Source: Atherix ibis
Taxonomy: Eukaryota; Arthropoda; Insecta; Diptera; Athericidae
Length of the DNA stretch: 64,000 nucleotides
Reading direction: 5' to 3'
Assembly (NCBI GenBank): GCA_958298945.1
Contig: OY282605.1
Span: 113,642,267-113,706,266 of the forward strand
The notes under the pieces were generated by a model. The model was not told where the DNA came from and ran no database searches. It saw only the letters and a list, made by a program, of their open reading frames with translations. The translations under genes were made by a program, and so were the position numbers. Of the stretch, positions 13,101-25,481 are shown piece by piece (position 1 is the stretch's first letter; each line of letters starts with the position of its first letter).

Positions 13101-15659
13101 GAATGAATAGATAGATACTCGTACTTGGCATAATATCTCGTTTTTATGTACACACACAAAATAAAAAAACAATTTGCGTATTTGTTGACTTTTTATTGAA
13201 GTGAATTTGATGGCAAATTCAAGGATGCTTGCTTGCTCTCATCTTGTGCGAATTTTTTACTTGTTTTTTTTTTTAATCTTCTGTAAACACTTTGTCATAT
13301 TAATTTTTACTTCTTATACAATAATTTTTTTAAATTTTAAATTGTTTTTATTTTTAAATTCCATATTTTCGATGATTTTTAGGTAATTTTTTTTGGTTTG
13401 TTGAAATTTTTGTCCATAAATAATTTTTTTTTTGTCAAATTTGATGAACGATCAATCATATTATTGAATTGGAAATTATCGAAAATTCCTTGTCAAACCG
13501 GAAATTACTTGTAATTTTACTTTTTAAAGTTGATGAAGAGGAATTTGGGGTTTCGCATCAAACGATTTTAACGAAACAACATTTTCGAAGTTGTTAAAAA
13601 TTGCAAATATATTTTTTTATTTTCTTAAAGAATTTTTTCCTAACACCGAATAGTTCTAAAAACTCTAACAAGATTGAATAAAAGTATTAAATCTGATAGA
13701 TAGAAAAGGGGGGAAATAGATATTTGAAAAGATATTAAATTTATAAGATTTAATGTTTGTTTATTCAATGGAAAGTTTTTAAAGCTAAAATATCCTAAAA
13801 ATTACTTTAAAAAATCTGATCTACAAAAAATTTAATTGGAAAACTATTGTAATATCCCCAAATTGAAGTTATAATTAATTATAGTATTATTCATTACTGA
13901 TTATTAACATTATGCATGTGAATCTTTACACAAACAATTTTTTTTCGATCTACTTGCACAAATAATTCTCTTAAAAAGATTTGTTCAGTTTTCATTACGG
14001 AAAGTAAACTTTATTTAAAATTAATTTTAATTCTAATTTTTTGAAAAATCTTTTCAATTATATTAAAAAAATTTTGCCATTATGTGTAAAAGATAATATT
14101 TATTAAAAACTTTTTGTAAAAGTCGATTCTGCCTAGGTTATTTCGGATGGTTTTTACGCACATTTTGAGATGTAATTCTGCTCTTAATTGATAAATGCTG
14201 GATTTTAAATGCATTTAAATTTAAATATTATCCAAAAAAAAAAAATAATTTATTCTATATTTTGATAAGAAAAAATTTAACGGCATCATATAAGACAATC
14301 TTAGAGGATTAAATCTCGAAATCACGCTTCCTGTTGAAGTTTTTCGGCAATAAAGTCAAAATTTGCTCTGTTGATCGGCTTGTAAAATTTTTTTCTTATA
14401 ATTAAATATAGTTTAAATTAATATATTTAAGTTTAGATAAAAAAAAACTGATTATGATATGGCCATTAGGCTCTGAATTAACGGTAAGGATCTTTTCTTC
14501 TTTATTCTTAAAGAAATATGGGCCAATAATGCGTTCAGATTAAAATAGTAATTTTTTGTTGATACAATAATTTTTTTTCAGTTATTTAAGGGTTTTTAGA
14601 GTCTTATAAATGGTAATTTTGGCCATTTCCTAATCCATAAAGTGAGAAAATAGGGTTTAAGAAAATTTTGTTCAAAAGAAAAATTACCAAATTTGGCTTT
14701 TATCAGTTTAATAAAATTTTTAATAATTAAATTATTTATAGAAATAAAATGGCAAACTTTGATATATATAAAATGTTTATTTGAAATAGTATATTTATAT
14801 AACAACCATTAAATGACACTACTATACTTTCCATATTATAAAATGAATAATTCAGTAACCCCCAAGAGTACCCACACAAAGAGAGAAAGTCTGGCTGATC
14901 AAAACTGATTTTATTACAAGAAAAGAAAAAATAAATTTAGAAAATATTAAAAACTTAAACTTATCTAAAATTAAAATCCATATTAAAGAATCATCATCTA
15001 AAAAACATACAAAACATAAAAACTAAAAACACTTTTGACCTTCTGTAATTAACAAGATGTTCAGCTACATAAAAAAAAAATATCGATTCGTCCAAATGTA
15101 AAATGATTTCCAGTAGTTTTCAGTAGTTAAATTTTTTGATATTTTACCAGAACTAACAGTAGCAATTGTATTGTAAGAATTGTTGAAAATTTTACAGAAA
15201 ATACAAATTTAACAAGAAAATCTACAAGATGGTCAGTCGAAGAGGTCAATCCGATTTAGTAAATGTACGAAGAGCATGTCTTGTCCAGGTGCAAAATGTA
15301 TAAATAGTCGTACGTGCATTTGTAATGCATTTTCTTATAACGGAAAATAGCAGACTTTGAAGAGTTTGTCTTTGAGAAATTAGAAAAAAAAACCCAAAAA
15401 ATTATGTTTTTAAAAATATTTACAAAAGAAGTCCAACTGAAATTTGTCGATTAATTACAAAAACATTGTAAGAATTACTAACGATAAATAATAGTAAAAA
15501 TAATAAAATCTAGCCTAAGTAATAACAAAAAAAATTATAATATTGTAAAATGAAAAGTGGTGATTAACAAAGGTTTTTTTTTAATATGTTCTTATTTTTA
15601 AATATAAAATGTTAATTATTATTTAATAATTTTTTAATTTCTGCAAATTTTTCGTTATA
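10131..15659. other. AT-rich unique sequence, putative opa intron
   Basis: More complex stretches at 10500-10640, 10900-11270, 11840-12170 and 12990-13100 carry no recognisable gene. A 12-bp direct repeat GACGAAGGTTAC occurs at 12108 and 12145. 13200-15600 is very AT-rich and featureless to me. Confidence 0.4.
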
Positions 15660-16760
15660 ACGTGCCCTCGAGGAATAATACTTATCAAAAGCAAAAAAAT
15701 TTTTGGTGGTAAAGAGGGTTTTTTAAAAGGCCGAGAAGCAGTAAAAAAAGAACCTCCTAGAAGGGGGCTTTAACGTGCTTCCAGAACAAACGGTCAATTA
15801 ATTTGTTTATAAAAAAAATCCTCGAAAGGCTCAGAAATAGGATTTATTGTCATCAGATTGGACATTTGTATGATTTACCATGACAACACTCGCTGTCACA
15901 CGGCCATTTCCATCTACGGGTTTTTTCTCGGAAAAGGGGATCCTTATGACGGTACAGTTCCTCTATTGGCCATTGTTTTAAAACAATCGAAATTTGGGCA
16001 GCTGACATTTCTGTAGGGTCGAAAAGCAAAATTGTAAAACGCTTTTAACATTAAAAACTCATAAAAATGTAGAATGTTTTAAGTACTTCTTTATAAAATG
16101 GATTTTTATAAATAAAAAGTACTTAAAAGGCTCTGAAAATTGCGTCTAAAAGATACTTGCATGATCCACAATGGCAACATCCACTATCTTAGTCAACTAG
16201 TTTTTATCCTATTCACCTGATTTCAATCCTTGTGTCTCTTTTTATTCTCCAAGATCAAAAACACTTTTCATAAGCTCGAATTTGATTTACAAAAAGTTCT
16301 GAGGAACATTCCCTATTAAGAGCACAAGAGTTTCGGTGGCAAAAAGGATTTTTAGAAGGTCGAAAAGCATTTGGAAAAGGAATTTCGCTCAGGCATGAAA
16401 TCAGGACGATTTTTACTTCCTGTATAAACTGTCAACCAAGATTTTTCATTTAGAAATCCTCGCAAAGCTCAGAAAAATAATTTCCGTATCAGATCGGACA
16501 TTGCAGACACTTGGACCTCTCATACAAACGAATAAAAAATAATTTCTTATGGTTTCACAGTCCTCATATTCACCTGATCTAAACCCGTGTGATTAATTTG
16601 TCCTTTCTTAAGATCAAAAACCGCTTTGAAGAAGGTCATTTTGGTACCGTCGATAGCATCGAAAGGACTATAACCAAAGACCTAAGGACAATTCCAGTTG
16701 AAGCCTTCCAAAATTGCTACGAAGAATGGAAACTATGCATTACTGCCTAAAGAGAACTAC
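15660..16760 (+). pseudogene. mariner composite: three tandem transposase segments
   Basis: Three successive units of about 310 bp begin with an FxWxKxFLEGRxA-like linker (15690-15745, about 16010-16025, 16310-16370) and continue to a second-Asp block: a HDNTRCHTA-like stretch (15878-15905), a MIHNGNIHYL-like one (16160-16185), and a decayed one (16505-16530). Third-Asp blocks follow at 16215-16270 and 16565-16625 (SPDLNPCD-like then KIKNRFEEGHFGTVDSIER). The C-terminal IPVEAFQNCYEEW (16690-16735) closes the array. Units 2 and 3 share long words with 3560-4290. The element is dead; the tandem arrangement is the unusual part. Confidence 0.78.
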
Positions 16761-17039
16761 TTTTAAAATGATAGCATTAATGTATAAGAACAAAATTTTA
16801 TGTTACAAAAAAAATAAAAATACAATCCGTCTCATTACTTTTATGCCATACCTCGGATAAATAAAAATTACCAGTTTAAACAAAATACCGTATACTTCCA
16901 CGTACAGAAATAAAAAAAAAACTCTTAACAAATAAATGTAAAAAAAAATCACTCTTAATAGGCAACGAGGTCACTAAATCAAAGTTCCAAAGACGTACAC
17001 AAACGCTCGTATGTGGATAATATGGAAAGGAAATGAATT

Positions 17040-17470
17040 GAAGATCAGCCAAAGTCACGTCGCGTCGTACGGTCGTTAGTCGTTGGTCATTGGCCGTAAT
17101 CGAAAATCAATCGTTTGATAACAAATCGAAGAAAACAAGGGAAAAAAAATTACATATTCAAAAGCAAAAAAAAAAATCGAGCACAACTCAATTTCCATGT
17201 TTACCAATCACACCTGAGAGATGGACGCAGCAGCGATCACCCGCACAATCTTCAGTAGAGCGCAGCAGTTAGGCCCGCACACCATCTACGGATAAGCAGC
17301 AAGAAACGTCACGGTGCGGCGCAACGCATCGGTGCAGTCGCGCGTCCGTTTTCAACCACCGTCGTCGCTACAACGACCGCAGCCGCAATCACCGCCAGCC
17401 GCCGTTACAGCTAAATTTGACGTGTCTTCCAGTTATCCAAACACAATCTCGACCATGACTATCGGAAATT
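17040..17470 (+). promoter_or_regulatory. CpG-containing GC-rich island, candidate promoter or 5' exon
   Basis: Between AT-rich flanks, about 400 bp contains many CpGs (CACGTCGCGTCGTACGG, CCGTCGTCGCTACAACG, CCGCAGCCGC). It has no repeat signature and no long open frame. It resembles the 5' end of a developmentally regulated insect gene in composition. Strand and transcription are unknown; + is only suggested by the small ORF and donor-like GGAAAGGTAAAAAC at 18065-18080 downstream. Confidence 0.35.
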
Positions 17471-17809
17471 CATATCTGAATGTGTTCTGAATTTTCCAAT
17501 TTTTTCCTCTTTCCCTTCTCTTTTATAAAACAATATTTCCTTGTCCAACTACACACATTTCTCCTTTTTCTTCTTCTTATTATTACTATTATTATTTCTC
17601 TTAGATTTTGTGACTGTCTGTATCTTTTCAAAAGTTGTTTCTTATCTTAAATAGTCTCGGCTGCTGCCAGGTGAATCGACAGTGTTGATATCAGAAGAAT
17701 ACAAGAAGAAGGAAGTGGCAAGGGGAAGGGGCTGAAATACTAGTACAACTTGTCAAAAGAAAATAAATTTATACACGAAGAATAAAAAAAAAAAACAGAA
17801 CGAATTACG

Positions 17810-17965
17810 ATGCCTCAAAGCTCTGTTGTGGAGCATTCGAGTCTCATTGCTTCATTGGTGATCGAAGATGAAAACATAAAAATTTGCATGTCATTTGATT
17901 TCTGGTTGGGTACGAGTGGAGCTCCGACCGTCACAGTCAATATTTCAATTCCACTTTCTGGTTGA
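17810..17965 (+). CDS. Small candidate ORF, 51 aa, function unknown
   Basis: It starts MPQSSVVEHSSLIASLVI and ends NISIPLSG. Codon use is varied and not low-complexity, which is unusual in this AT-rich region. It lies 350 bp downstream of the CpG island. No family is recognised and no signal peptide is evident. It could be a chance frame within a 5' untranslated exon or enhancer; coding status is doubtful. Confidence 0.2.
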   Translation: MPQSSVVEHSSLIASLVIEDENIKICMSFDFWLGTSGAPTVTVNISIPLSG

Positions 17966-18069
17966 TCACCTCCAAAATCTATCCGATCTTGCCAGTCAAT
18001 TATTCATTCAATCACCAATCGATGTACTTACTCCCCCCTCCAATCCACTCTACTCTCCTCTAATCGGAA

Positions 18070-18589
18070 AGGTAAAAACTAAATTTTTCAACAAAAAAAA
18101 CACCCAAATAATTTTTAATAATTTTATTTTTAATTCTTTTCTTTTTTAAATTTATTTTGTTTCTAGTTTCTTTTTTTTATTATCAGAAAGTATTGTTTTT
18201 TAAACGAAAATTATTGCTTTTCTATTTGCTTGGTGGGAGGGGAGGAGTTGACTTCTTGAAAAACCGAATGAGTAAGAACAGAGAAAATGGGATACATTTT
18301 TGCTAAAGATCAAAGTTTTGATAAAAATAACCAATAATGAAATGTTGATTTTGCTTTTTTTTTTCTTTTTTTTTTGAATAAAATACTTTGTTTAACGACA
18401 AAAAAAAATGGTGTGATTTATTAAAAGCAACAAGCAGACCCCACGAACGGAAATTTAATTCTAATAAATTGTAAGTTTTATCAAATCGATTAGCATTTTT
18501 TTTTTCAATTAAATAGAAAAAAAACACGTGCATAACCAATTTTAGTAGAGTTTTTTTCTTCCCTTGTTTAATTAGAGCATCGAGCACGT
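18070..18589. other. AT-rich sequence, nothing recognised
   Basis: Poly(T)/poly(A) tracts only; the minus-strand 94-codon frame is low-complexity. Confidence 0.45.
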
Positions 18590-18880
18590 GCGTACTATTT
18601 TTATATATGTGCCGCCGCCATTATTATATGCATCGCCCTACTTCCTGAATGGCTGCATAAATTGCAAAAAAGTAACTTGCATGCTCAGTAATTGCGAGAG
18701 GAGGAATCATGGAAATGGAACAAAGAAAAGTAATTGAGCAGAGAGCGTACTATGATGGCGTATGGAATGGTCCCTCATAAAAATGGATGCAAATTATATC
18801 AGCGTCTCGCTCGCACTGTCAGCTTAGTTATAGACAGAATATGTATATCTGCACTGTGAAGGCGCGCAGCATATTTGTTT
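18590..18880. promoter_or_regulatory. Unique sequence island, candidate enhancer
   Basis: Unique, balanced-composition sequence with CACGTGCG (18584-18600 region), an octamer ATGCAAAT (18787-18794), AGTAATTGCGAG, and several TGCATGC/ATGCAT words. It sits just before the 133-bp tandem array. The mixture of homeodomain, POU-octamer and E-box-like words suggests a regulatory element; inference only. Confidence 0.3.
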
Positions 18881-18989
18881 GTGATTTTCATCATTTGAAA
18901 ATTCCAGAAGTGATAATTTTCATATTAAAAGACAAAATTTTATAGAAAAATTTCGAAATAAAGAATAATTTATAAAAAAAAATTTTTGT

Positions 18990-19900
18990 TTGTTTGATTT
19001 TTTTATAAGGTTTCTAAGCCAAGATTCGAAGACAATTTTGTAGCGCCACCACCATGAAGCCATTTTTGTATTAGAAAAGAGATGTTAATGCAAAATTTTA
19101 TAGAAAAAAAGAAAAGTTAATAATATTTTTTCGTTTGTTTGTAAGGTCTTTAACACAAAATCTAGAGACAATTTTGTAGCGCCACGATCATGAGGCCATT
19201 TTCGTATTCAAAAACAATTTTAGAAAAAACAAAAATTAATGAACAATTTTCTGTTTGTTTGTAGGGTCTCTGAGATAATTTTCGTGTTTAAAAAAAATTA
19301 TAGAAAAATCTGGAAAAGAGAAAAATTACTACTGTTTGTTTTTAAGGTCTTTGAGACAAAATCTACGGGCAATTTTGCAACGCCATCACCATGAGGCCAT
19401 ATTTGTTTTTTTTTTAAATTTGTAGAAATATTTTAGAAATCAACAAAAATTAATAAACAGTTTTTATAGCGTCTTACAAGCTTTTGAGACAAGATCCAAA
19501 GAAAATTTTATAGCCCCATAACCAAGAGCCCATTTTCGTGTTTTAAAAAAATTTATAATTTCTGTTTGTTTTTAAGATCTTTGAGACAAAATCTAGAGGC
19601 AATTTTGTAGCGCCACGACCATGAGGCCAATTTCGTATTTAAAAAAAAAACAAATTATAGAAAAATTTTAAAAATTAAAAAAGGTAGTAAACGGTTTTTT
19701 GTTTTTTTGTAAGGCTTTTGAGACAAGATGCAGAGAAAATTTTGTAGCGCCATGACCATGAGACCATTTTCATATTTTAAACAATTTTATAGAAAAATTT
19801 GACGAAAAATCAAAATTAATACAATTTGTTTGTTTGTTTGTAAGGCTTTTGGGACAAAATCCAGAAGTCATTTTATAGCGCCATTACCATGCGGCTACAG
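18990..19900. repeat. Tandem repeat, about 133-bp unit, seven to eight copies
   Basis: The core CAATTTTGTAGCGCCACxACCATGAGGCCATTTTCGTATTT (written here with its variable base) recurs with starts near 19033, 19169, 19370, 19503, 19600, 19737 and 19868, with a truncated copy near 19263. Spacings are mostly 131-137. Each unit also has a TTTGTTTGTAAGGTCTTTGAGACAAAATC block and an A-rich half. The GC-rich core is better conserved by eye than the A-rich spacer. Confidence 0.92.
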
Positions 19901-22659
19901 CAGCATCTGTGAACAAAAGTCTGCAGCCCTCAAATATGTCAACCAATTCTACAACAAGAGAAGTTTTCTATAGCTCAGATTCGATTAGTGTTTTCCTTTT
20001 ACCATCTATTTAGTATCGTAGACACCCTCAAAAAAAAAATATTTTCCTATCAAAACTTATTCATTGGGTTTTTGTGTGAAAAAATAAAAATGAAAATTAA
20101 TTTTTACCTACAAAAGTTGATATTTTACTATTAAAATTTTTTTCTAAAATAAATTAAAAAGAAACAACTTTTTTCTGTAAATTATTTTTAAAATTTTCTT
20201 AAAGCTCAAATATTTTACATAAAAATTTAGGTCATTTTTTTTAGCAAAAAAGAAAAGAACTCTCAAAAATTATTGTAGACTTAAATGATTATAAATCATT
20301 TATTATCCTTTTAAATTTTCTATTATATCAACTTAAAAAAAAAACGAGGAAATTAGTGTAAATAGTGGTGAATTAAATTAAGAAAAACCACTTTTTAACT
20401 CGATGACAAGCTAATTAACATAACAAACAGTTTTTATTGCATTTTATTATTCACTGTAATAATAATAATAATAATAATAATAGACATTTAAAGGAAATAA
20501 AACTCTTTACTATTTCTATTTTATAATAAAAAAAAATTAAACTAATAACAAATTTAGTTTTGTTAAAGCTTGGAATTTTTATTTACTTTTATTAGAGGTG
20601 AGCAATATGAGATTTCCTAACCAATTTATTAGAAATGAATAAAGGTGACTCTTTCGAGTATGTACGGAAATATGTTTGGGACCTATTGACACTATGGTCT
20701 ATTGACACCATGGATTGTATGTGTACGAATTCTTCGTAATACACCAAAACCATCTTTCTAGGCCCCTTAGCCACGTTCTTCTTCTATACTTACCTTTTCG
20801 GTTAATCACAATTTTATTTTATTCCAAAGCTTAAATAAAATTTATGTCACCATCGTCTGATCTGAGATCAAATATTAATAATCGAAAATAAAAATTTAAT
20901 ATTCAAAATTTCAAATTCTATGAAATTATAATCTTAATAAAAAAAAACATTGTAGAAAAACTTGTGAATGAACGTTAAAAACTTTGTCCACCATTGTGAA
21001 CTGCTATAAAATCAATTTCCGTCATAACAAGTTTTAGGATTTAAAACAAAATAAATTATTTGTTAAAAAAAAAATATTATTTAATAAACGAATAAATTTA
21101 TTTATGATGGTGGCCTTCAGAATTTATTAATTTTGTTTTCTTTTTTTTTTAGGTTTGGGCATTTTTCTTAAATTTTTTTGTTGTTAATTTTTAGTATTAT
21201 AAAAGTTACGAGTTAGATGCCATTGAGGTCTAGAAGTCCCGTCCCACTAAACTTTATGGTTATTCTTAGGTCTTCGTAAACTAATCAATGAGTTGGTTAT
21301 AAATAATTTTTTTTTTTTGCATAATATTGGATTAAGTTATTTACTATCAGAAATAATTGATTAATCGACTTTGCCACGCACACAAAAAAAAAATAAACAA
21401 GAAAATTAAAAAAAAGAGAATTTTTATCTTATAGTGACTTATTAGCCGGATTTTTTTGATTATAGAAAAATGTCACTTTTAAGTTAAAATCTTTCAAAGT
21501 TCGAGTAGAAATGAATAATTAATTATGTTATGTATTTTTTAGAGAGAGAAAAGTGAAATTTCTCAGTTGAAATAAAAAAATCTAGATTGGGTCTATATAA
21601 AAAAAGTAAAATTCCTAAAAGCCTAAATATGAGTAGGGGTACTAATCTGAATAATTAGCTAATAATAATTTTAAAAAAATCTAAGAATTATTTAAAAAAA
21701 TTCTAACTTTTTTTTTAAAAAAAAAGGAAAAAAATAATTTTTTAAAATTTTTTTTTAGAATAATTAGAAAATTTTTTAGTTTTTGTTAAAAACAAATAAA
21801 AAAAGTAACATTTTGTCGCATACATAAAAATTGTTGATTAGGGGTCCCTATTAAGAGCACAATTGATAAAACTCTAAAAAATACGACTAGTGTTTTATGG
21901 ACCCCTGAAACCATCAGTAATAATGATCCCTAAGACCTAAAATATTTTTGGTCCAATAGAACAAAACTGAGCCACTAATTAAAGATGACAATTTGTTTCA
22001 AAAAATTATAATAAATAAATAATCGCATTTATTATTAAAAAACAGCAAATAAATTGAATGTTGATCAATTGTGCAGCCGCCATATTGGATTGTAATCAAC
22101 AAGACCTCTACTAAGAACAGAAATAATCCTTTACTTAGAGGAATAGCGATGGTCAAAAAGACCTCTACTGGAAATGGGAATATTCTTCTACTATGGGTAA
22201 TGGGGATGGGGATTCTTTTGATCCAAACATTTACTGATAATAGAATAACCCAACAAGAACTTTAATATAACTATCCCCCCATTCTCTATTTATGCATTTC
22301 TATTATAGGGAAAGTATTGAAATCTCTTTTATACAAAAACTACAAAAAGTTGGTAGTTTAAAAAAAAAAAATTATTTAAATAAAAAATTAGCCGCCTTAT
22401 GCTTCGGGAGGTAAAATTAAATTAAAAATACATTTAAAATTTTGATTTTATGATAAAATTTATTTCATTATATTGCTTGGGGCTTGTTAGAAAAAAATGT
22501 CATAAAAATTTACCCTGAAAGAATTAAGTTCTAGGCCATAAAACTTCGCTCAAGACATGATCATTTTGAAGTAAATTTTAATAATTTTTTACTGTGCATT
22601 TTTTTTTGGGGCTAAATATAGTCATTGTTTGATACTAGTTGTTTTTCCAAATGTTCTAA
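19901..22659. other. AT-rich sequence with an AAT microsatellite
   Basis: (AAT)n at 20457-20483. 20640-20780 contains the near-repeat CTATTGACACTATGG / CTATTGACACCATGG. The rest is A/T-rich with no gene or transposon assigned. Confidence 0.45.
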
Positions 22660-22925
22660 ATTTTGATTTTTTTAAGTCCAACATGACCAAATTGCACGAT
22701 CTTGGAGGTCAATTTACATCACCAAATTCGGTTAGTACTTTTTCATGTTCAAAAAAATTCAGTACAATGAATTCAGAAGACAAAATTCACACCAGACAGT
22801 TTTTTTTTGCAAATACAATGGCTTCTCCGCAATCACTTGTGGATTTTCCTAAGCCTCATATTCGGGAATTTTGCTTATTAACGTATCCACTTAGCAGTAA
22901 ATAAGCTTCATCGCTAAAGAATATA
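22660..22925 (-). pseudogene. DD41D-type transposase fragment, internally deleted
   Basis: The minus strand reads FSDEAYLLLSGYVNKQNSRI near 22855-22920 (first-Asp block; the Trp after RI is a stop) and, after a large deletion, FGDVN(stop)PPRSCNLVMLD near 22685-22735, the third-Asp block whose family form is DVNWPPRSCDLTPLD. The plus-strand 91-codon ORF is antisense. Confidence 0.75.
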
Positions 22926-25319
22926 ATATAAAAATGGCCAATCATTCATTAAGCTAAAAAAAACCTATCTCAGATGACATATATTTTTAAAAGCATTCAA
23001 AAGATTGAAAACCGGTTAAAATAATAATTAATAAATAATTTTAAAAAAAAACTACCATTTATGACCTTCAGGAAAAAGTTTTTTTTTGCAATTTCCAACA
23101 AAAATTCTATTAAAAAAAACCCTAAACAAAAAACCTAAGAGATATTTTCTGATAATTTAGATTAAAAATTCCTTTCAACATTTTAGAATAAGAAATAATG
23201 CCCAAAAAACATCACTCCCCCTCCCCCACCTTCCCCATCCATAATCAACCGTCAATAATCAAAAAAAAAAATTTTAATTACATATAAAACATCCCATAAG
23301 TGGGCGTGTCCCCTTCATATTTATTGAGATTAAAAATTGTTTTTGCATAAAATACAAAAATACGGTTGATTTTCTTTTTTTTAATGTTTTATAAATCAAT
23401 AATAAATACAGAAAAAAATTGTTATTAGCTTATTAAGCTATCTGCACTGAAATTATTGTAAATATTATTATTATTATTATGAAAAATATTATAAATGAAT
23501 TAAAATAAAAATAAGACAATCTTATACTGATGACAGCTAACCAACAACGAGTACAATGACCACAACGAAGGGTAATTATGGTAAGAGACAATTTTTTTCA
23601 TTTATTTTTTTTGAATACTTAAAAAAATAACAACAAGAAAACAACAATTTTTTTTTTACAAATATAAATAAATTAAACTGAAAAAAAACAACAACAAAAA
23701 CATTAAAGAAAAATTAAACAAAAAAATAGAATGAATCTTTTAACATAATCAGTTAATAAGAAAGGTGGGAGCGGGAAGGGCTTGGTCAGAAAGAGGGGCA
23801 AAGAGTAATAGAACGAAAGGAAGAGCGCCAAAAACAAAAACCAATAATTCCCCCCAATAAATTCAATAAAACAAGTTTAATTTGTAAATAAATTTAACAA
23901 TTTTTCTATTCAAAATTATCATCAAAATTGTTCCAAAATGGTAAAAAAAAAAAGAAAAAAAAAACCACCATAATTTCAGGTGGACACCACCATAAAAAAA
24001 TTAAAAAAAAAATTAAATTCGAATACTCATAATAAAAACTGAAATAGAATAAAGAGAAGAAAAAAACCGGGGAGACAAAAAATAAAGAGTATGGAATAAA
24101 TATTGATGGGGATTAGGTAGAGAGTCACAATTGAGGTCGCAGACTATTTATCCGACTGTAGAAACGAATACAATGGCATTCAAACACTCTCTCATATAAA
24201 TTTGTGTATCTATACATGTAGGTGCGTTATGTTCTTAGGAAATTCTCTTTCGAGTCTCGCGTCACATGTTGATCGACCTTCTTTGATGATCGTACCACAG
24301 ACAAGATGGTGTCGATTTTCAATCAATTCGCATCGATTGATCGTGAGTTGTTAATTCTGTCAAATAACTGAGGGATTAGAGAATTGTTCGTTTTGTTTCC
24401 AATTCAATTATTTCGATTATTAATTTTTATTTTATTTTTTGCCCTAATCTGCCCAATATTTTATTGAATTTTTCCAATCAAATAAATTCAAAATTTTTTA
24501 TGATGGAGGTTTTTTTTTTTCTAATAAATTTTTTCATATTTTTATTATTATTTTCTATTAACTCTTTCCTTTTTCTATAAGAAATTATTAAATTTTTTTA
24601 TTGAAATAAATTTTATTAAATTATTTATTAGAAAAGACACTGTTAAATTTTATGGAATTTCGTTTTTCTTTTCGTTGGTAATGATTCATTTTTTTTTTTG
24701 TAAGAAAAAGTGATTTTTATGAAAAGGGAAAAATAAAATTTGAAGTTTTTGTAATTTAGGTAAGAATAAAAAAAAATTATCAATTCGGTATGCCTTGCCA
24801 TAACTAATAAATATTATTATCTGAGCGTTATTAAGAGACTCTACAACTTTTCGACTCTGCAACATGTTTTTTGTTTGGCTGAAAATGAACTTTTAGTGTT
24901 TAGTGGAGGATGCCTACAGTTCTATGAACTGATCTTAAAAAACAATTTGCACGAGGATCTAAAGGTCATACCGAAAAGTACTCTATTTTAATGGGAAAAA
25001 TACCGAAAAGTACAATGCACATTTAAATCATAAAAACACTAATTTGTGGTTAAATAAAGAATTTCCGGTTCTAATGTGACAGATTGAATTTATAGAAAAG
25101 CAAGAATAATTATAATTATTAGGAAAATTCCTAATTTATTGGCCATAAAGTGTATTTTATTTAAATGGAAAATCAAATTTATTAAAATTTTTGCAAAAAA
25201 AAATCAGTCAGACTGTGATGATTTTTAAGGCATGTTACTGGGTAAATAATAGGGCATTACTGAGAATGATCTGGTAATACTGTGGACTTTTTTCTCCTAA
25301 CTATGCTTTTTTTGCATCG
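22926..25319. other. AT-rich sequence; unique island at 24170-24400
   Basis: 24170-24400 is CpG-containing unique sequence (TCGAGTCTCGCGTCACATGTTGATCG-type words, ATCAATTCGCATCGATTGATCG) and a candidate regulatory element. A 50-bp stretch at 24931-24980 recurs at 34531-34580. Otherwise A/T-rich. Confidence 0.4.
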
Positions 25320-25481
25320 GTTAATCTGCAAGTTCGACTTATGAATAGTTGTAGCGAGACTATGGGAAATATTCCTAATCGAGGACACAATTTTTTCGAA
25401 GCTCAGAAATATTTTTGAAGGGGCGAGAAGCAGTGGTGGTCAGGAAGACCTTAAAAGCGGTGTAGGTCAGGGAGATCTTAA

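Noticed and set aside
18990..19900. CRISPR-like array
   Set aside because: Units of about 133 bp with diverged copies and homologous spacers in a eukaryotic genome; an ordinary tandem repeat.
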